This document shows, piece after piece, positions 54,332-62,949 of a DNA stretch of 64,000 nucleotides. The stretch's first letter is position 1. Every line of letters begins with the position of its first letter. The DNA comes from Rhodophyticola sp017644125 (GTDB lineage Bacteria > Pseudomonadota > Alphaproteobacteria > Rhodobacterales > Rhodobacteraceae): NCBI RefSeq assembly GCF_042140125.1, contig NZ_CP159473.1. The stretch is one strand, 5' to 3'. The notes under the pieces were generated by a model. It did no database searches. It saw only the letters and a list, made by a program, of their open reading frames with translations, and was not told the origin of the DNA. The translations under genes and the position numbers were made by a program.

Positions 54332-55843
54332 GTGAACATCCAAAAGACCCATCAGCGACAAGGGGCGCGTGCCTACGCCCTGAGCGCCAGTCAGGAGCGC
54401 AGCATGGTCTATCGCGTATCGATGATGGCGATGATTCTGGCGATGGCGATCCTAGCCGTTCTGGCCAGCTTTTCCCCGGCAAGCGCCCAGACGGCCCGAC
54501 CCGCGACATTTGCCGATCTGGTCGATCAGGTGGGCGATGCCGTGGTCAACATCACGACCTCATCGGTGGTGGCCGCCCGCACGGGCCCGCAGCCGATGGT
54601 GCCCGAAGGCTCCCCGCTGGAGGATTTCTTCAACGACTTCATGAACCGCAACAATCGCGGGCAGGAAGCGCCGCGCCGCAGTCAGGCGCTCGGCTCCGGG
54701 TTCGTGATCTCCGAAGACGGCTATATCGTGACCAATAATCACGTGATCACAGGGGCCGATGAAATCCTGATCGAGTTTCGCGGCGGGTTCGTGCTTGATG
54801 CCGAGGTGATCGGGACCGACCCCAGCACGGATATCGCGCTTTTGAAGGTGGAGCCCGATGAACCGCTGCCCTTCGTTCCCTTCGGCGACAGCGATGTGAT
54901 GCGCGTGGGCGATTGGGTCATGGCCATGGGCAACCCCCTTGGTCAGGGCTTTTCGGTCTCCGCCGGTATCGTGTCGGCCCGCGGGCGTGAATTGTCGGGC
55001 CAGTATGACGATTTCATCCAGACCGATGCCGCGATCAACAGGGGCAACTCGGGCGGGCCGCTTTTCAACATGGATGGCGAGGTCATCGGCGTGAACACGG
55101 CGATCCTGTCGCCCAATGGCGGCTCGATCGGCATTGGCTTTGCCATGTCATCCACCGTGGTGACCGATGTCGTGGCGCAATTGCGTGAGTTTGGCGAAAC
55201 CCGCCGCGGCTGGCTGGGTGTGACCATTCAGAACGTGACCGACGATATCGCCGAAGGTCTGGGCCTTGAGGAGGCACGCGGCGCGCTTGTGACCGACGTG
55301 CCGGAAGGCCCGGCGATGGAGGCCGGTGTGGAGGTTGGCGATGTCATTCTGTCCTTCGATGGAACGGATGTGAACGATACCGGCGAACTGGTCCGCAACG
55401 TGGGCAACGCACCGGTGGGCGAGACCGTGCGCATGGTGGTGTTCCGCGACGGTGCCACGCAGACCCTGCGGGTGACGCTCGGGCGACGGGAAACCGCCGA
55501 AGGGGCCGCAGGACCGGGTGCCACGCCGCAGACGCCCTCCAGCGCCGATGTGATGGGCATGACGCTGACGCCGCTGACCGATGCGCGCCGCGAGGAACTG
55601 GGCGCCCAGGGCGTTCAGGGCGGGCTGGTGATCGAAGCGGTGGATGTCGAAAGCGACGCCGCCGCCAAGGGCCTCATGGCCGGCGACATCATTACCGAGG
55701 TGGGCCAGCGCCCGGTCAGCGACGTTGCGGAGTTTGAGACCCGCGTGACCGAGGCCCGGGACGCCGGACAGAAGAGCATTCTGTTGCTGATCCGCCGCGC
55801 CGGGAACCCGCGTTTCGTCGCGCTGAGCCTTGAGGACGAGTAA
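54332..55843 (+). CDS. degP: Do-family periplasmic serine endopeptidase
   Basis: A 503-residue HtrA-type protease/chaperone for misfolded envelope proteins. A hydrophobic signal lies at about residues 30-53 (ending SPASAQ). Catalytic triad: His137 (VTNNHVI), Asp167 (STDIALLKV) and Ser240 (NRGNSGGPLF). Two PDZ domains follow (about 280-375 and 400-500). I chose the GTG at 54332 because AGGAGGA stands seven bases upstream; this leaves a long, Gln/Arg-rich n-region, so a later ATG (54404) is possible. DegQ or MucD are equally fair names. It ends at a strong terminator. Confidence 0.93.
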   Translation: MNIQKTHQRQGARAYALSASQERSMVYRVSMMAMILAMAILAVLASFSPASAQTARPATFADLVDQVGDAVVNITTSSVVAARTGPQPMVPEGSPLEDFFNDFMNRNNRGQEAPRRSQALGSGFVISEDGYIVTNNHVITGADEILIEFRGGFVLDAEVIGTDPSTDIALLKVEPDEPLPFVPFGDSDVMRVGDWVMAMGNPLGQGFSVSAGIVSARGRELSGQYDDFIQTDAAINRGNSGGPLFNMDGEVIGVNTAILSPNGGSIGIGFAMSSTVVTDVVAQLREFGETRRGWLGVTIQNVTDDIAEGLGLEEARGALVTDVPEGPAMEAGVEVGDVILSFDGTDVNDTGELVRNVGNAPVGETVRMVVFRDGATQTLRVTLGRRETAEGAAGPGATPQTPSSADVMGMTLTPLTDARREELGAQGVQGGLVIEAVDVESDAAAKGLMAGDIITEVGQRPVSDVAEFETRVTEARDAGQKSILLLIRRAGNPRFVALSLEDE

Positions 55844-55868
55844 CCTCCAGCACCACGTAAACATCGGA

Positions 55869-55907
55869 AAAGCCCCTCGTGCCTGCGCGCACGGGGGGCT
55901 TTTTTTC
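55869..55907 (+). terminator. rho-independent terminator after the Do protease gene
   Basis: AAGCCCCTCGTGC and GCACGGGGGGCTT pair over 13 positions (one T-G) around CTGCGC and run into seven T's. Confidence 0.92.
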
Positions 55908-56145
55908 TGGCGTGGCCACGGGGGCCGACTGGGCCGGACCGGTGGGCGGGCGAAACGGCGCTGGCTTCGCTCAGCGTGTCGACCGGCCCCAGATCGGGAA
56001 AGAAATAGATCTTGCCGTCGGTGCTTTCGTGGAAGACGCCGGGCTCCGGTTCATTGGTGAAGGTGGGGCCATTCCATGTGCCCGACCGGCCGCGCGGGCC
56101 GTCGCCGTGCGGGTCCTCGGGACGACCCGCCCCGGTCCGGCGGCT
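55908..56145 (-). other. possible degraded coding remnant between the protease and oxidoreductase genes
   Basis: Directly after the oxidoreductase stop, in the same frame, the - strand is open for over 80 codons and includes a stretch that looks like real protein (WNGPTFTNEPEPGVFHEST, then DGKIYFFPDLGPVDTL), with balanced composition unlike the Arg/Pro-rich shadow frames around it. There is no ATG or Shine-Dalgarno. It may be a fragment of a lost gene or a read-through extension; I do not recognise the family. Confidence 0.35.
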
Positions 56146-57105
56146 TTACGGTGTCACGACAACCTTGCCCGTCGAATTCCGCCCTTTCAGCAGCGCCAGT
56201 GCATCGGCGGCCTGATCCAGCGGATAGGTGGTCCCGATATGCGGCCTGAGCCCGCCGTCGCGATACCAGCCGAACAGGGTCGCAAGACTGTCCGTCAGGG
56301 TTTCGGGCGCGAATTGCATGTAGCCGCCCCAGTAATGGCCGATCACGGAGATGTTCTTGACCAGCAGGTGGTTGGCCGGAATGTCGGGGATCTCTCCGCT
56401 GGCGAAACCGATGACCAGAATGCGCCCTTCGGGGTTGGTGCACCGCATCGCCGCGGTGAATTGCGCGCCGCCCACCGCGTCATAGACCACATCGGCCCCG
56501 CCCAACGCCTTGACCTCGGCGCGGATGTCGCCGGTTTCACTGTCGATCGCGTGGGCCGCCCCGGCGGCGCGGGCCGCGGCCAGCTTGTCGGCCCCGCGCG
56601 CGCAGGCGATCACCTCGGCGCCCATGCGGGCCCCGATTTCGACCGCTGTCAGACCGACACCGCCCGCGGCACCCAGCACCAGCAACCGTTCCCCCTCCCG
56701 CAGATGCGCCCGATGCGCCAGCGCCAGATGGGAGGTGCCATAGGCGATCAGAAACCCCGCCGCATCCTCGAACGGCATCTCCTCGGGGATGGCGATGGCG
56801 CGGGACGCGGGGAAAACCCCAAACTCGGCAAGCCCGCCCTGACCGGCAAACACCGCAACCCGGGTGCCGATGGCGGGGCCGGTCACCCCGTCGCCATGGC
56901 CGCGCACGGTTCCGGCGATTTCCATGCCCAATGTGAAGGGCAGGGCGGGCGTGTCCTGATACTGCCCCCGGATCATCAGCAAATCCGCGAAATTCAGCCC
57001 ACAGGCCGCGATTTCCACCAGGACTTCCCCCGGTCCGGGTTGCGGCGGATCCATCCGGGTCAGGGCGGGCGGGGTGTCATGGGCGGTGACGCGAAAAGCG
57101 CGCAT
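56146..57105 (-). CDS. zinc-free medium-chain NAD(P)H:quinone oxidoreductase family protein
   Basis: A 319-residue MDR enzyme. Start MRAFRVTAHDTPPAL, the family segment AACGLNFADLLMIRG, nucleotide motif VLGAAGGVGLTAVEIG and YDAVGGAQF are as in QOR-like quinone or enone reductases. No zinc-ligand cysteine set is present. I chose the ATG at 57105; an upstream ATG at 57138 adds an unrelated basic stretch. Substrate unknown. Confidence 0.9.
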   Translation of the reverse strand: MRAFRVTAHDTPPALTRMDPPQPGPGEVLVEIAACGLNFADLLMIRGQYQDTPALPFTLGMEIAGTVRGHGDGVTGPAIGTRVAVFAGQGGLAEFGVFPASRAIAIPEEMPFEDAAGFLIAYGTSHLALAHRAHLREGERLLVLGAAGGVGLTAVEIGARMGAEVIACARGADKLAAARAAGAAHAIDSETGDIRAEVKALGGADVVYDAVGGAQFTAAMRCTNPEGRILVIGFASGEIPDIPANHLLVKNISVIGHYWGGYMQFAPETLTDSLATLFGWYRDGGLRPHIGTTYPLDQAADALALLKGRNSTGKVVVTP

Positions 57106-57408
57106 CTTGTGGCTCCTTCTGGCCGGGATCGGCGCCAAAGCTACTGCGCCTGAAGCGCCTGTACCAGTGCCAAACCCGACCGCGCCGCGAGCAGACAGCG
57201 CAGTTGATCCAGATCATTGCCGGACACGCATAAGTAGAGTAGCCTTTTCATGTGCCGCCCAAATCGTGACGAAATCGGCGGTTATCTGAAAGGCCGCGCC
57301 CGTCGCGCCATCAGCTTGCGTCCGCGCCGTCCGGAAACGTGGCACGCGCCGTCCGGGACACGCCCGGCGGTGAGCCGGAACCAGGTTTGACAAAGAGAGG
57401 ATGATTTC

Positions 57409-57780
57409 GTGAAACACCCCGTTGATGTCCATGTCGGCAAACGTGTTCGGCACCGCCGGTGGATGCTGGGCATGACACAGCAGCAGCTGGCCGAAAAAGT
57501 GGGCATCAAATTCCAGCAGATCCAGAAATACGAGACCGGCATGAACCGCGTCAGCGCCTCCCGGCTTTGGGATATCGCCGAGGCGTTGAGTGTGCCGATC
57601 AACTATTTCTTCGAAGGCCTCGGCGGCGAGGAGGGCCTGATGGCCCAAGGCGTCGTGCCGGGCGACATTCTGGCGGACAAGGAAGCGTTGGAGCTTGTGC
57701 GCTCCTACTACGCGATCCCGGAGAACCAGCGCCGGCGTCTGTTCGAGCTCGCACGCGTCCTGTCGGATACCGCTGCCTGA
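57409..57780 (+). CDS. XRE-family transcriptional regulator
   Basis: A 123-residue regulator. HTH_3 domain at about residues 8-65 (VGKRVRHRRWMLGMTQQQLA, then IKFQQIQKYETGMNRVSASRLWDIAEAL), followed by a short helical tail (residues 85-120, LVRSYYAIPENQRRRLFELARVL). This compact form is widespread and conserved in Rhodobacterales; targets here unknown. It uses a GTG start with GAGAGG nine bases upstream. It precedes hisN by 95 bp. Confidence 0.9.
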   Translation: MKHPVDVHVGKRVRHRRWMLGMTQQQLAEKVGIKFQQIQKYETGMNRVSASRLWDIAEALSVPINYFFEGLGGEEGLMAQGVVPGDILADKEALELVRSYYAIPENQRRRLFELARVLSDTAA

Positions 57781-57875
57781 GATCGGGTTGAGACCGGGTT
57801 GACCACGGGGGCCACCCCGTGCGACCTCGGCGCGCGTGCGCAATGACCTGCCAGTGCCCGAGGTGCCCAAGCCCG

Positions 57876-58688
57876 ATGCCGACCACAGACCGATCCGAGT
57901 TGCCGATTGATGAGTTGCGGGCGGTAGCCCACAAGCTTGCCGATGCGGCGCGGGCGGCCAGCCTGCCATATTTCCGCGCGCCCGATCTGCTGACCGAGAA
58001 CAAGCAGGCGGACGGTTTTGATCCGGTCACCCGCGCCGACCGCGACGCCGAGGCCGCGATGCGCCGGGTTCTGGCCGATCTGCGCCCCGAGGACGGTATC
58101 ATGGGCGAGGAGGAGGCCGACATCCCGTCGCGTTCGGGCCTGACATGGGTGCTGGACCCGATCGACGGCACCCGGGGCTTCATCGCGGGCACGCCCACCT
58201 GGGGCGTGCTGATCGGGCTGCAGGCGGACGCGGGACCGGTTTTCGGGATCATCGACCAGCCCTATATCGGCGAGCGGTTCGAAGGCGGGTTCGACCGGGC
58301 GCGGGTCATCGGGCCGCAGGGCATCGCGCCGCTGCGAACCCGGGGCACGGCCCTGCTGGCCGACGCCATCCTCTTCACCACATTCCCGGAGGTCGGAACC
58401 GCAGCGGAGCGTGTCGGTTTCGAGGCCGTTCGCGACCGTGTGCGGCTGACCCGGTATGGCATGGATTGCTACGCCTATGCGCTTCTGGCCGCCGGCCAGG
58501 TCGATCTGGTGATAGAGGCGGGGCTGCATTGCTACGACATCGCGGCCCCGATCGCGGTGATCGAGGCGGCGGGTGGCGTGGTTACCAACTGGCAGGGCGG
58601 CCCGGCCCATGCAGGCGGCCGAATACTGGCCGCGGGCAACGCCACGCTGCATGCCGCCGCGCTGGAGTTGCTGAAAACGGCTTCGTAG
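57876..58688 (+). CDS. hisN: histidinol-phosphatase of the inositol-monophosphatase family
   Basis: A 270-residue Mg-dependent phosphatase. Metal-site motifs GEEEAD (about residue 88) and WVLDPIDGTRGFIAGTPTWG (about 97-116), then GMDCYAYALLAAGQVDLVIE and CYDIAAPIAVIEAAGG. The DPIDGTRxFxxGxPTWG form is that of HisN histidinol phosphatases rather than of SuhB, but close relatives act on inositol phosphate or PAP. The start codon at 57876 follows GAGGTGCCC; ATGs upstream are not conserved. Confidence 0.82.
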   Translation: MPTTDRSELPIDELRAVAHKLADAARAASLPYFRAPDLLTENKQADGFDPVTRADRDAEAAMRRVLADLRPEDGIMGEEEADIPSRSGLTWVLDPIDGTRGFIAGTPTWGVLIGLQADAGPVFGIIDQPYIGERFEGGFDRARVIGPQGIAPLRTRGTALLADAILFTTFPEVGTAAERVGFEAVRDRVRLTRYGMDCYAYALLAAGQVDLVIEAGLHCYDIAAPIAVIEAAGGVVTNWQGGPAHAGGRILAAGNATLHAAALELLKTAS

Positions 58689-59048
58689 GGCGCGGACCTG
58701 GCGTCGTTCGAGGTGCGGTCTTGCGGTGGCGCGGGCGGCGGAGACGGCATCCCCCGCGAACCCTTGCCCAAGGCATTTTCCACAGGGTTACACACACGTG
58801 CGCCCGTTCTGACCTTGGATTCGTGCCACCTTGAACCCGCCCGTCAGGCCCACATCGCGGCCCGTGCTTGCCAAGGTCCGAGCGATCCACATGCCATCCA
58901 CAGAGTGATCCATCCCCTTGTGCAAAAAAGGCGGAGCTTCGCCCCCGTGCCGCGCCGGGATATCGTTTTCTTGCCTAAACCCCGCCGATCCCGCATCCTT
59001 GGCCGTAACGCTGCCCCAAGAAGCATCCAAGAACCGACGAGGCCCCCG
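58689..59048. other. 360-bp intergenic region ahead of the CAP-domain gene
   Basis: No gene is seen. It contains TTTTCCACA (58776-58784), one base from a DnaA box, and a CATCCACAG (58894-58902) that is a poorer match. These two are too few and too imperfect for an origin. The promoter of the CAP-domain gene must be near the AT-rich TATCGTTTTCTTGCC at about 58960-58976. Confidence 0.4.
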
Positions 59049-59516
59049 ATGATCCGCAGTTCCGCCCTGTTTCTCCTTCTGTCCCTTGCCCTTGCCGCCT
59101 GCGCGCCCGCGCCCGGAACTGAGCGGGTGCCGCTTGCCTCCACCGGGATGATCGCGCAGGCCAACACGCTGATCTCGGTCCAGCGCGCAAGCGCGGGTAT
59201 CCTGCGCCCCCTGGTCCACAGCGCGGCCTTGCAGGGCGCGGCGCAGGCTCATGCCGATGATCTGCAAATCACCGGCGGTCTGGGCCATGTCGGCAGCGAT
59301 GGCTCGACCCTGTCCGACCGGATCCGCCGCAGCGACTATACCGCCTGTTTTGCCGCCGAAAACGTCGCCCGCGGCCAGCCCGATACCCGCAGCGCGATCG
59401 CCAGTTGGTCGGGCTCGGCCGGGCATCAGGCGAATATGGTCAACCCCAACGCCACGCAGTTCGGTTTCGCGAATGCAGGCGATGTCTGGGTGCTGGTGCT
59501 GGCGCGTCCCTGCTAG
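59049..59516 (+). CDS. CAP (SCP/PR-1)-domain lipoprotein
   Basis: A 155-residue lipoprotein: signal with lipobox LALAAC and acylated Cys18, so it is tethered to a membrane outside the cytoplasm. The CAP fold shows AALQGAAQAHADDL, then GHVGSDGSTLSDRIRRSDY, AENVARG and SWSGSAGHQANMVNPNATQFG with the family His/Glu set. CAP proteins in bacteria have no settled role. The gene ends with a four-base convergent overlap with the EamA gene. Confidence 0.88.
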   Translation: MIRSSALFLLLSLALAACAPAPGTERVPLASTGMIAQANTLISVQRASAGILRPLVHSAALQGAAQAHADDLQITGGLGHVGSDGSTLSDRIRRSDYTACFAAENVARGQPDTRSAIASWSGSAGHQANMVNPNATQFGFANAGDVWVLVLARPC

Positions 59517-60427
59517 CGGTGGCCGAAAAGGCTGCGCCACTGGCTGAGCAGGATACCGGCGAGGATTAGGCCGAGCGCCCAGAAAAGCGTGGGGGGCAGG
59601 GCCTCGCCCATCAGCGTGATCCCGAAAATGACCGCCCAGACCGGCACCATATAGCTGACGAGGCTCATGAATATGGAGCCCGCAGTGGTGATCACCCGAA
59701 CCCGGATGATCGCGGCCAGCCCGGTCGGCAGCAGGGCGACATAGATCAGCGCGGTCGTCGGCCAGAGCGGAAACTCGCGCGGAATGCCCTCCACCAGCAA
59801 GGCGATGGGCACGATCACGGCTGCGGCCACCACCAAGGTGGCGGTCGCGAAGGCCACCGGCGGCATCGGCGGCGCGCGCCGCGTCATGACCGAACCCACC
59901 GCATAACAGGCCGCGGCACCGATGCAGGCCAGCCGGCCCAGCCATTTCGCATCGCGGCCGGTCCGGTCGAAGGCCCCGTCGCCGACAAGCAGAACCAGCC
60001 CGACAAAGCCCAGTGCCACGCCCGCGATCCGGCGCGGGCCGATCCCTTCCTCGGGTGAAAAGACCGCGACCAGCGGCAGAACCAGCAACGGCACCGCCCC
60101 CATAGCCACGCCCGCAAAGGCCGAGGGGACATGGCTCAGCCCCCAGCTCAGCAGCGAAAAGGGCATCGCAACCGAAACGACGCCGATCACCGCGCTGTAG
60201 GCCCAGGCCCGCGCGCCCTTGACCTGCGCGAGGCTCTGACCGATCAGCGGCCCGGCAAGGATCAATGCCACCGCGCCCATCGCCGTGCGCCCCGCGGTCA
60301 CCGTCCAGACTCCGAACCCCTCCAGCGCGGCAGAAACGCCCATGAACGCGGTGCCCCAGATGACGCCCAGCCCGAGGACAAGCGCCCAGTTGAGCGCGCC
60401 GGGCCTCTCAGGCGTGGCGGCCTGCAT
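59513..60427 (-). CDS. EamA/DMT-family transporter
   Basis: A 304-residue membrane protein of about ten helices made of two EamA repeats (residues 10-150 and 160-300), with the repeat ends GVALGFVGLVLLVGD and ALGLILAGILLSQW. Such proteins export metabolites or amino acids; no substrate can be given. Start ATG at 60427; a longer frame upstream is basic and not conserved. Confidence 0.9.
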   Translation of the reverse strand: MQAATPERPGALNWALVLGLGVIWGTAFMGVSAALEGFGVWTVTAGRTAMGAVALILAGPLIGQSLAQVKGARAWAYSAVIGVVSVAMPFSLLSWGLSHVPSAFAGVAMGAVPLLVLPLVAVFSPEEGIGPRRIAGVALGFVGLVLLVGDGAFDRTGRDAKWLGRLACIGAAACYAVGSVMTRRAPPMPPVAFATATLVVAAAVIVPIALLVEGIPREFPLWPTTALIYVALLPTGLAAIIRVRVITTAGSIFMSLVSYMVPVWAVIFGITLMGEALPPTLFWALGLILAGILLSQWRSLFGHR

Positions 60428-60496
60428 CAAGGAACCCTGACGGGGGTCTCTGCGTTCTTCACACAAGACCCCCCGCATTCAGCCCGGAGATTGACC

Positions 60497-60667
60497 ATGG
60501 ATACCTCAGCCCTTGTGATTACGCTCATCGTTATCACCTTTGGTGCCGTTATCGTCCTTGCGCTTCGCTCGAAAGCGAAAACCGAAGAGCGGATGAAGGA
60601 TGACGACGCCCCGAAATCGACATTGGCCAAGGATGGCCCGGGGCCAAACCCGAATACAAAACCCTGA
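60497..60667 (+). CDS. small single-pass membrane protein
   Basis: A 56-residue protein: one hydrophobic helix (about residues 4-24, ALVITLIVITFGAVIVLALR) then a charged, Pro-rich cytoplasmic tail (KAKTEERMKDDDAPK). GGAG stands seven bases before the ATG and a terminator follows, which supports a real gene. Function unknown; divergent from the EamA gene. Confidence 0.7.
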   Translation: MDTSALVITLIVITFGAVIVLALRSKAKTEERMKDDDAPKSTLAKDGPGPNPNTKP

Positions 60668-60733
60668 GCCACCGGTCCAGGCGCGGGAGATACACCTCCA
60701 AAGCGCTCGCAAGGCGGCGTTTGGCGACGCGCT

Positions 60734-60767
60734 GACCGCCCCGATCTGCCATCGGGACGGCCGTTTT
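60734..60767 (+). terminator. rho-independent terminator after the small membrane protein gene
   Basis: GACCGCCCCGAT and ATCGGGACGGCC form a 12-position stem with two mismatches around CTGCC, followed by GTTTTT. It also lies 39 bp past the end of convergent ilvC, but lacks a U-tract on that strand. Confidence 0.6.
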
Positions 60768-60805
60768 TCTGGTCCGCGGGGGCAGGCATGCCGCCCGCAG
60801 CGCAG

Positions 60806-61828
60806 TCAGTTCTTGGATCTGTCCACCATCTTGCCGGCGGAAATCCATGGCATCATGCCGCGCAGGGTTTCGCCCACCTTTTCGATCTGATGTTCGTCAT
60901 TCAACCGGCGCGTCGCCTTGAAGGATGGCTGGCCGACGGCGTTTTCCTGCATGAAATCGCGCACGAATTTCCCGGTCTGAATATCGGTCAGGACCGCCTT
61001 CATCCGCGCCTTGGTCTCGTCATAGGGCAGAATGCGCGGGCCGGAGACGTATTCGCCATACTCGGCCGTATTGGAGATGGAGTAGTTCATGTTGGCGATG
61101 CCGCCCTCATAGATCAGGTCGACGATCAGCTTCACCTCGTGCAGGCACTCGAAATAGGCCATCTCGGGCTCATAGCCGGCCTCCACCAGCGTCTCGAAGC
61201 CCATCCGGATCAGCTCCACCAGACCGCCGCACAGAACGGCCTGCTCCCCGAACAGGTCGGTTTCGCATTCCTCCCGGAAATTGGTTTCGATGATGCCCGA
61301 CCGGCCGCCACCGATGGCCGAGCAATAGCTGAGCCCCAGTTCCAGCGCCTTGCCGGAGGCGTCGTTATGCACCGCGACAAGGCAGGGCACGCCGCCGCCC
61401 TTGGTGTATTCGCCGCGCACGGTATGGCCGGGGCCCTTGGGCGCCATCATGATCACGTCGACGCCAGCTTTCGGCTCGATCAGGCCGAAATGCACGTTGA
61501 GCCCATGGGCGAAGGCAATCGCCGCGCCCTCGCGCAGATTGTCATGAACGTATTTCCTGTAGGTTTCGGCCTGAAGTTCGTCGGGCATGGTGAACATGAT
61601 CAGATCGCACCAAGCCGCGGCTTCCGCGATGCCCATCACCTCCAGACCCTCGCCTTGCGCCTTGGCCGCGGAGGCGGAGCCTTCGCGGAGCGCGACGACG
61701 ACATTCTTCGCGCCCGAATCCCGCAGGTTCAGCGCATGGGCATGGCCCTGGGAGCCATAGCCCAAAATGGCCACTTTCTTGTCCTTGATCAGGTTCACAT
61801 CGCAATCGCGATCATAGTAAACGCGCAT
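60806..61828 (-). CDS. ilvC: ketol-acid reductoisomerase (class I)
   Basis: A 340-residue enzyme of branched-chain amino-acid synthesis, using NADPH and Mg. The Rossmann motif is LGYGSQGHAHALNLRDSG and the acidic metal site includes DLFGEQAVLCGGLVELI and GEYVSGPRI. Class I length with no plant-type insertion. I chose the ATG at 61828; upstream extension is not conserved. It is divergent from the Lrp-type pair, which may regulate it (inference). Confidence 0.97.
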   Translation of the reverse strand: MRVYYDRDCDVNLIKDKKVAILGYGSQGHAHALNLRDSGAKNVVVALREGSASAAKAQGEGLEVMGIAEAAAWCDLIMFTMPDELQAETYRKYVHDNLREGAAIAFAHGLNVHFGLIEPKAGVDVIMMAPKGPGHTVRGEYTKGGGVPCLVAVHNDASGKALELGLSYCSAIGGGRSGIIETNFREECETDLFGEQAVLCGGLVELIRMGFETLVEAGYEPEMAYFECLHEVKLIVDLIYEGGIANMNYSISNTAEYGEYVSGPRILPYDETKARMKAVLTDIQTGKFVRDFMQENAVGQPSFKATRRLNDEHQIEKVGETLRGMMPWISAGKMVDRSKN

Positions 61829-61899
61829 GTCATTTTCCTTTCCGGGGTCGTCTGCGGATACGTTTCGGCGCGAGCCTATGGCGTTTTTGCGGCGCTGGC

Positions 61900-61973
61900 A
61901 CCTATGATACACGCAGAAAATGATCCATATAGTGACATAATTATTCTCTATTTACATATTCTATGGAAAAATC
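61900..61973. promoter_or_regulatory. AT-rich divergent promoter region between ilvC and the Lrp genes
   Basis: About 70 bp of unusually AT-rich DNA in a GC-rich window. CCATAT (61925-61930) and CTATGG (61961-61966) form the ends of an imperfect inverted arrangement around TAATTATTCTCTATTTACATATT. Lrp-type proteins prefer such AT-rich sites, so control by one or both adjacent regulators is plausible but not shown. Confidence 0.45.
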
Positions 61974-62429
61974 ATGCTGACCGATCACGAGCGACGCATA
62001 CTCCGTTACTGGCAGGACGAGCCAAGTCTGTCCCCGGGTGAAATCGGGGAAAAGGTCGGGCTGTCGGCGGCGCAGGTGGCAAGGCGGATGAAGATGCTGC
62101 GGCAACGCGGCGTGGTGAAGTCCATCGAGGCGCAGATCAACTGGCCCGCGCTTGGCTACACGGTGGAGGTGTCGCTGCGGATCACGCTCGACAAGACGGT
62201 GCCGCGCGCCTTCGACGAGTTTCTGGCCGCCGCGCGCGAGGTGCCGGAGGTGATCGAGATCCAGACCTTTCTGGGCCGTGTCGATGCGCGGCTCAACCTG
62301 ATCGCCCGCAACATGCCGCATTATCAGGAGGTCTATCGCGACCGCATCCTCACGCTGCCGCATATCGCCGATATCGAGGCGTTGATGCATGTCGCCCGGA
62401 TCAAGGCGGAGGAGGTCTATCCGCTATGA
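61974..62429 (+). CDS. Lrp/AsnC-family transcriptional regulator
   Basis: A 151-residue regulator. HTH at about residues 4-50 (RILRYWQDEPSLSPGEIGEKV, then SAAQVARRMKMLRQRGVV), then the RAM ligand-binding domain from about 62 (VEVSLRITLDKTVPRAFDEF, VIEIQTFLGRVDARLNLIARNM). It overlaps the next Lrp-type gene by ATGA; the two are likely made together. Confidence 0.93.
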   Translation: MLTDHERRILRYWQDEPSLSPGEIGEKVGLSAAQVARRMKMLRQRGVVKSIEAQINWPALGYTVEVSLRITLDKTVPRAFDEFLAAAREVPEVIEIQTFLGRVDARLNLIARNMPHYQEVYRDRILTLPHIADIEALMHVARIKAEEVYPL

Positions 62430-62884
62430 GCGATCCCGATGCCACCGATTGGGAGATCCTGCGCGAGTTGCAGCGGGACGGCACCCTCACCGCAAGCGAG
62501 ATCGGGCGTCGGATCGGCCTGTCGCAACCGGCCACATGGCGGCGGATCGTCGATCTGCGGAAGGCCGGCATCCTGCATCCGCAACGGTTGCGGATCGATC
62601 CCGAGAAAATCGGCTTCGGCGTCACGGTCTTTCTGGGTGTGAAACTGGCCACCAAGGGGCGCGTGAGCCTGGAGGATTTCGAGCGCGCTGTCGCGGCGAT
62701 CCCCGAGGTGCAGACCGTCGAGCATGTGCTTGGCCTTTACGACTACCGGTTGCGGGTCGTCGCCCGCGACCTGCCCGATTTCGAACGGGTCCTGCGCCGC
62801 CGCATCATGACGCTGCCCGGTGTTGGCAATGTGGAGGCCAATGTCCTTCTGTCCGAGGAGCGGCGACCGGGGCCCTTGGGATGA
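62426..62884 (+). CDS. Lrp/AsnC-family transcriptional regulator (second of tandem pair)
   Basis: A 152-residue member whose HTH is nearer the classic form (DWEILRELQRDGTLTASEIG, then SQPATWRRIVDLRKAGIL) with the RAM domain behind it (TVEHVLGLYDYRLRVVARDLPDF). It differs clearly from its partner, so this is not a recent duplication. Lrp proteins form dimers and octamers; a mixed oligomer is possible. Confidence 0.94.
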   Translation: MSDPDATDWEILRELQRDGTLTASEIGRRIGLSQPATWRRIVDLRKAGILHPQRLRIDPEKIGFGVTVFLGVKLATKGRVSLEDFERAVAAIPEVQTVEHVLGLYDYRLRVVARDLPDFERVLRRRIMTLPGVGNVEANVLLSEERRPGPLG

Positions 62885-62949
62885 CGCCCCGACATTGTGT
62901 CGCCGGCGGCCTGCCGCTACCCATGCCCCATGCAATGGGAGCACCTGAC

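Noticed and set aside
58776..58902. DnaA-box-like TTTTCCACA and CATCCACAG as a replication origin
   Set aside because: Only two imperfect matches, no AT-rich unwinding region and no origin-linked genes.
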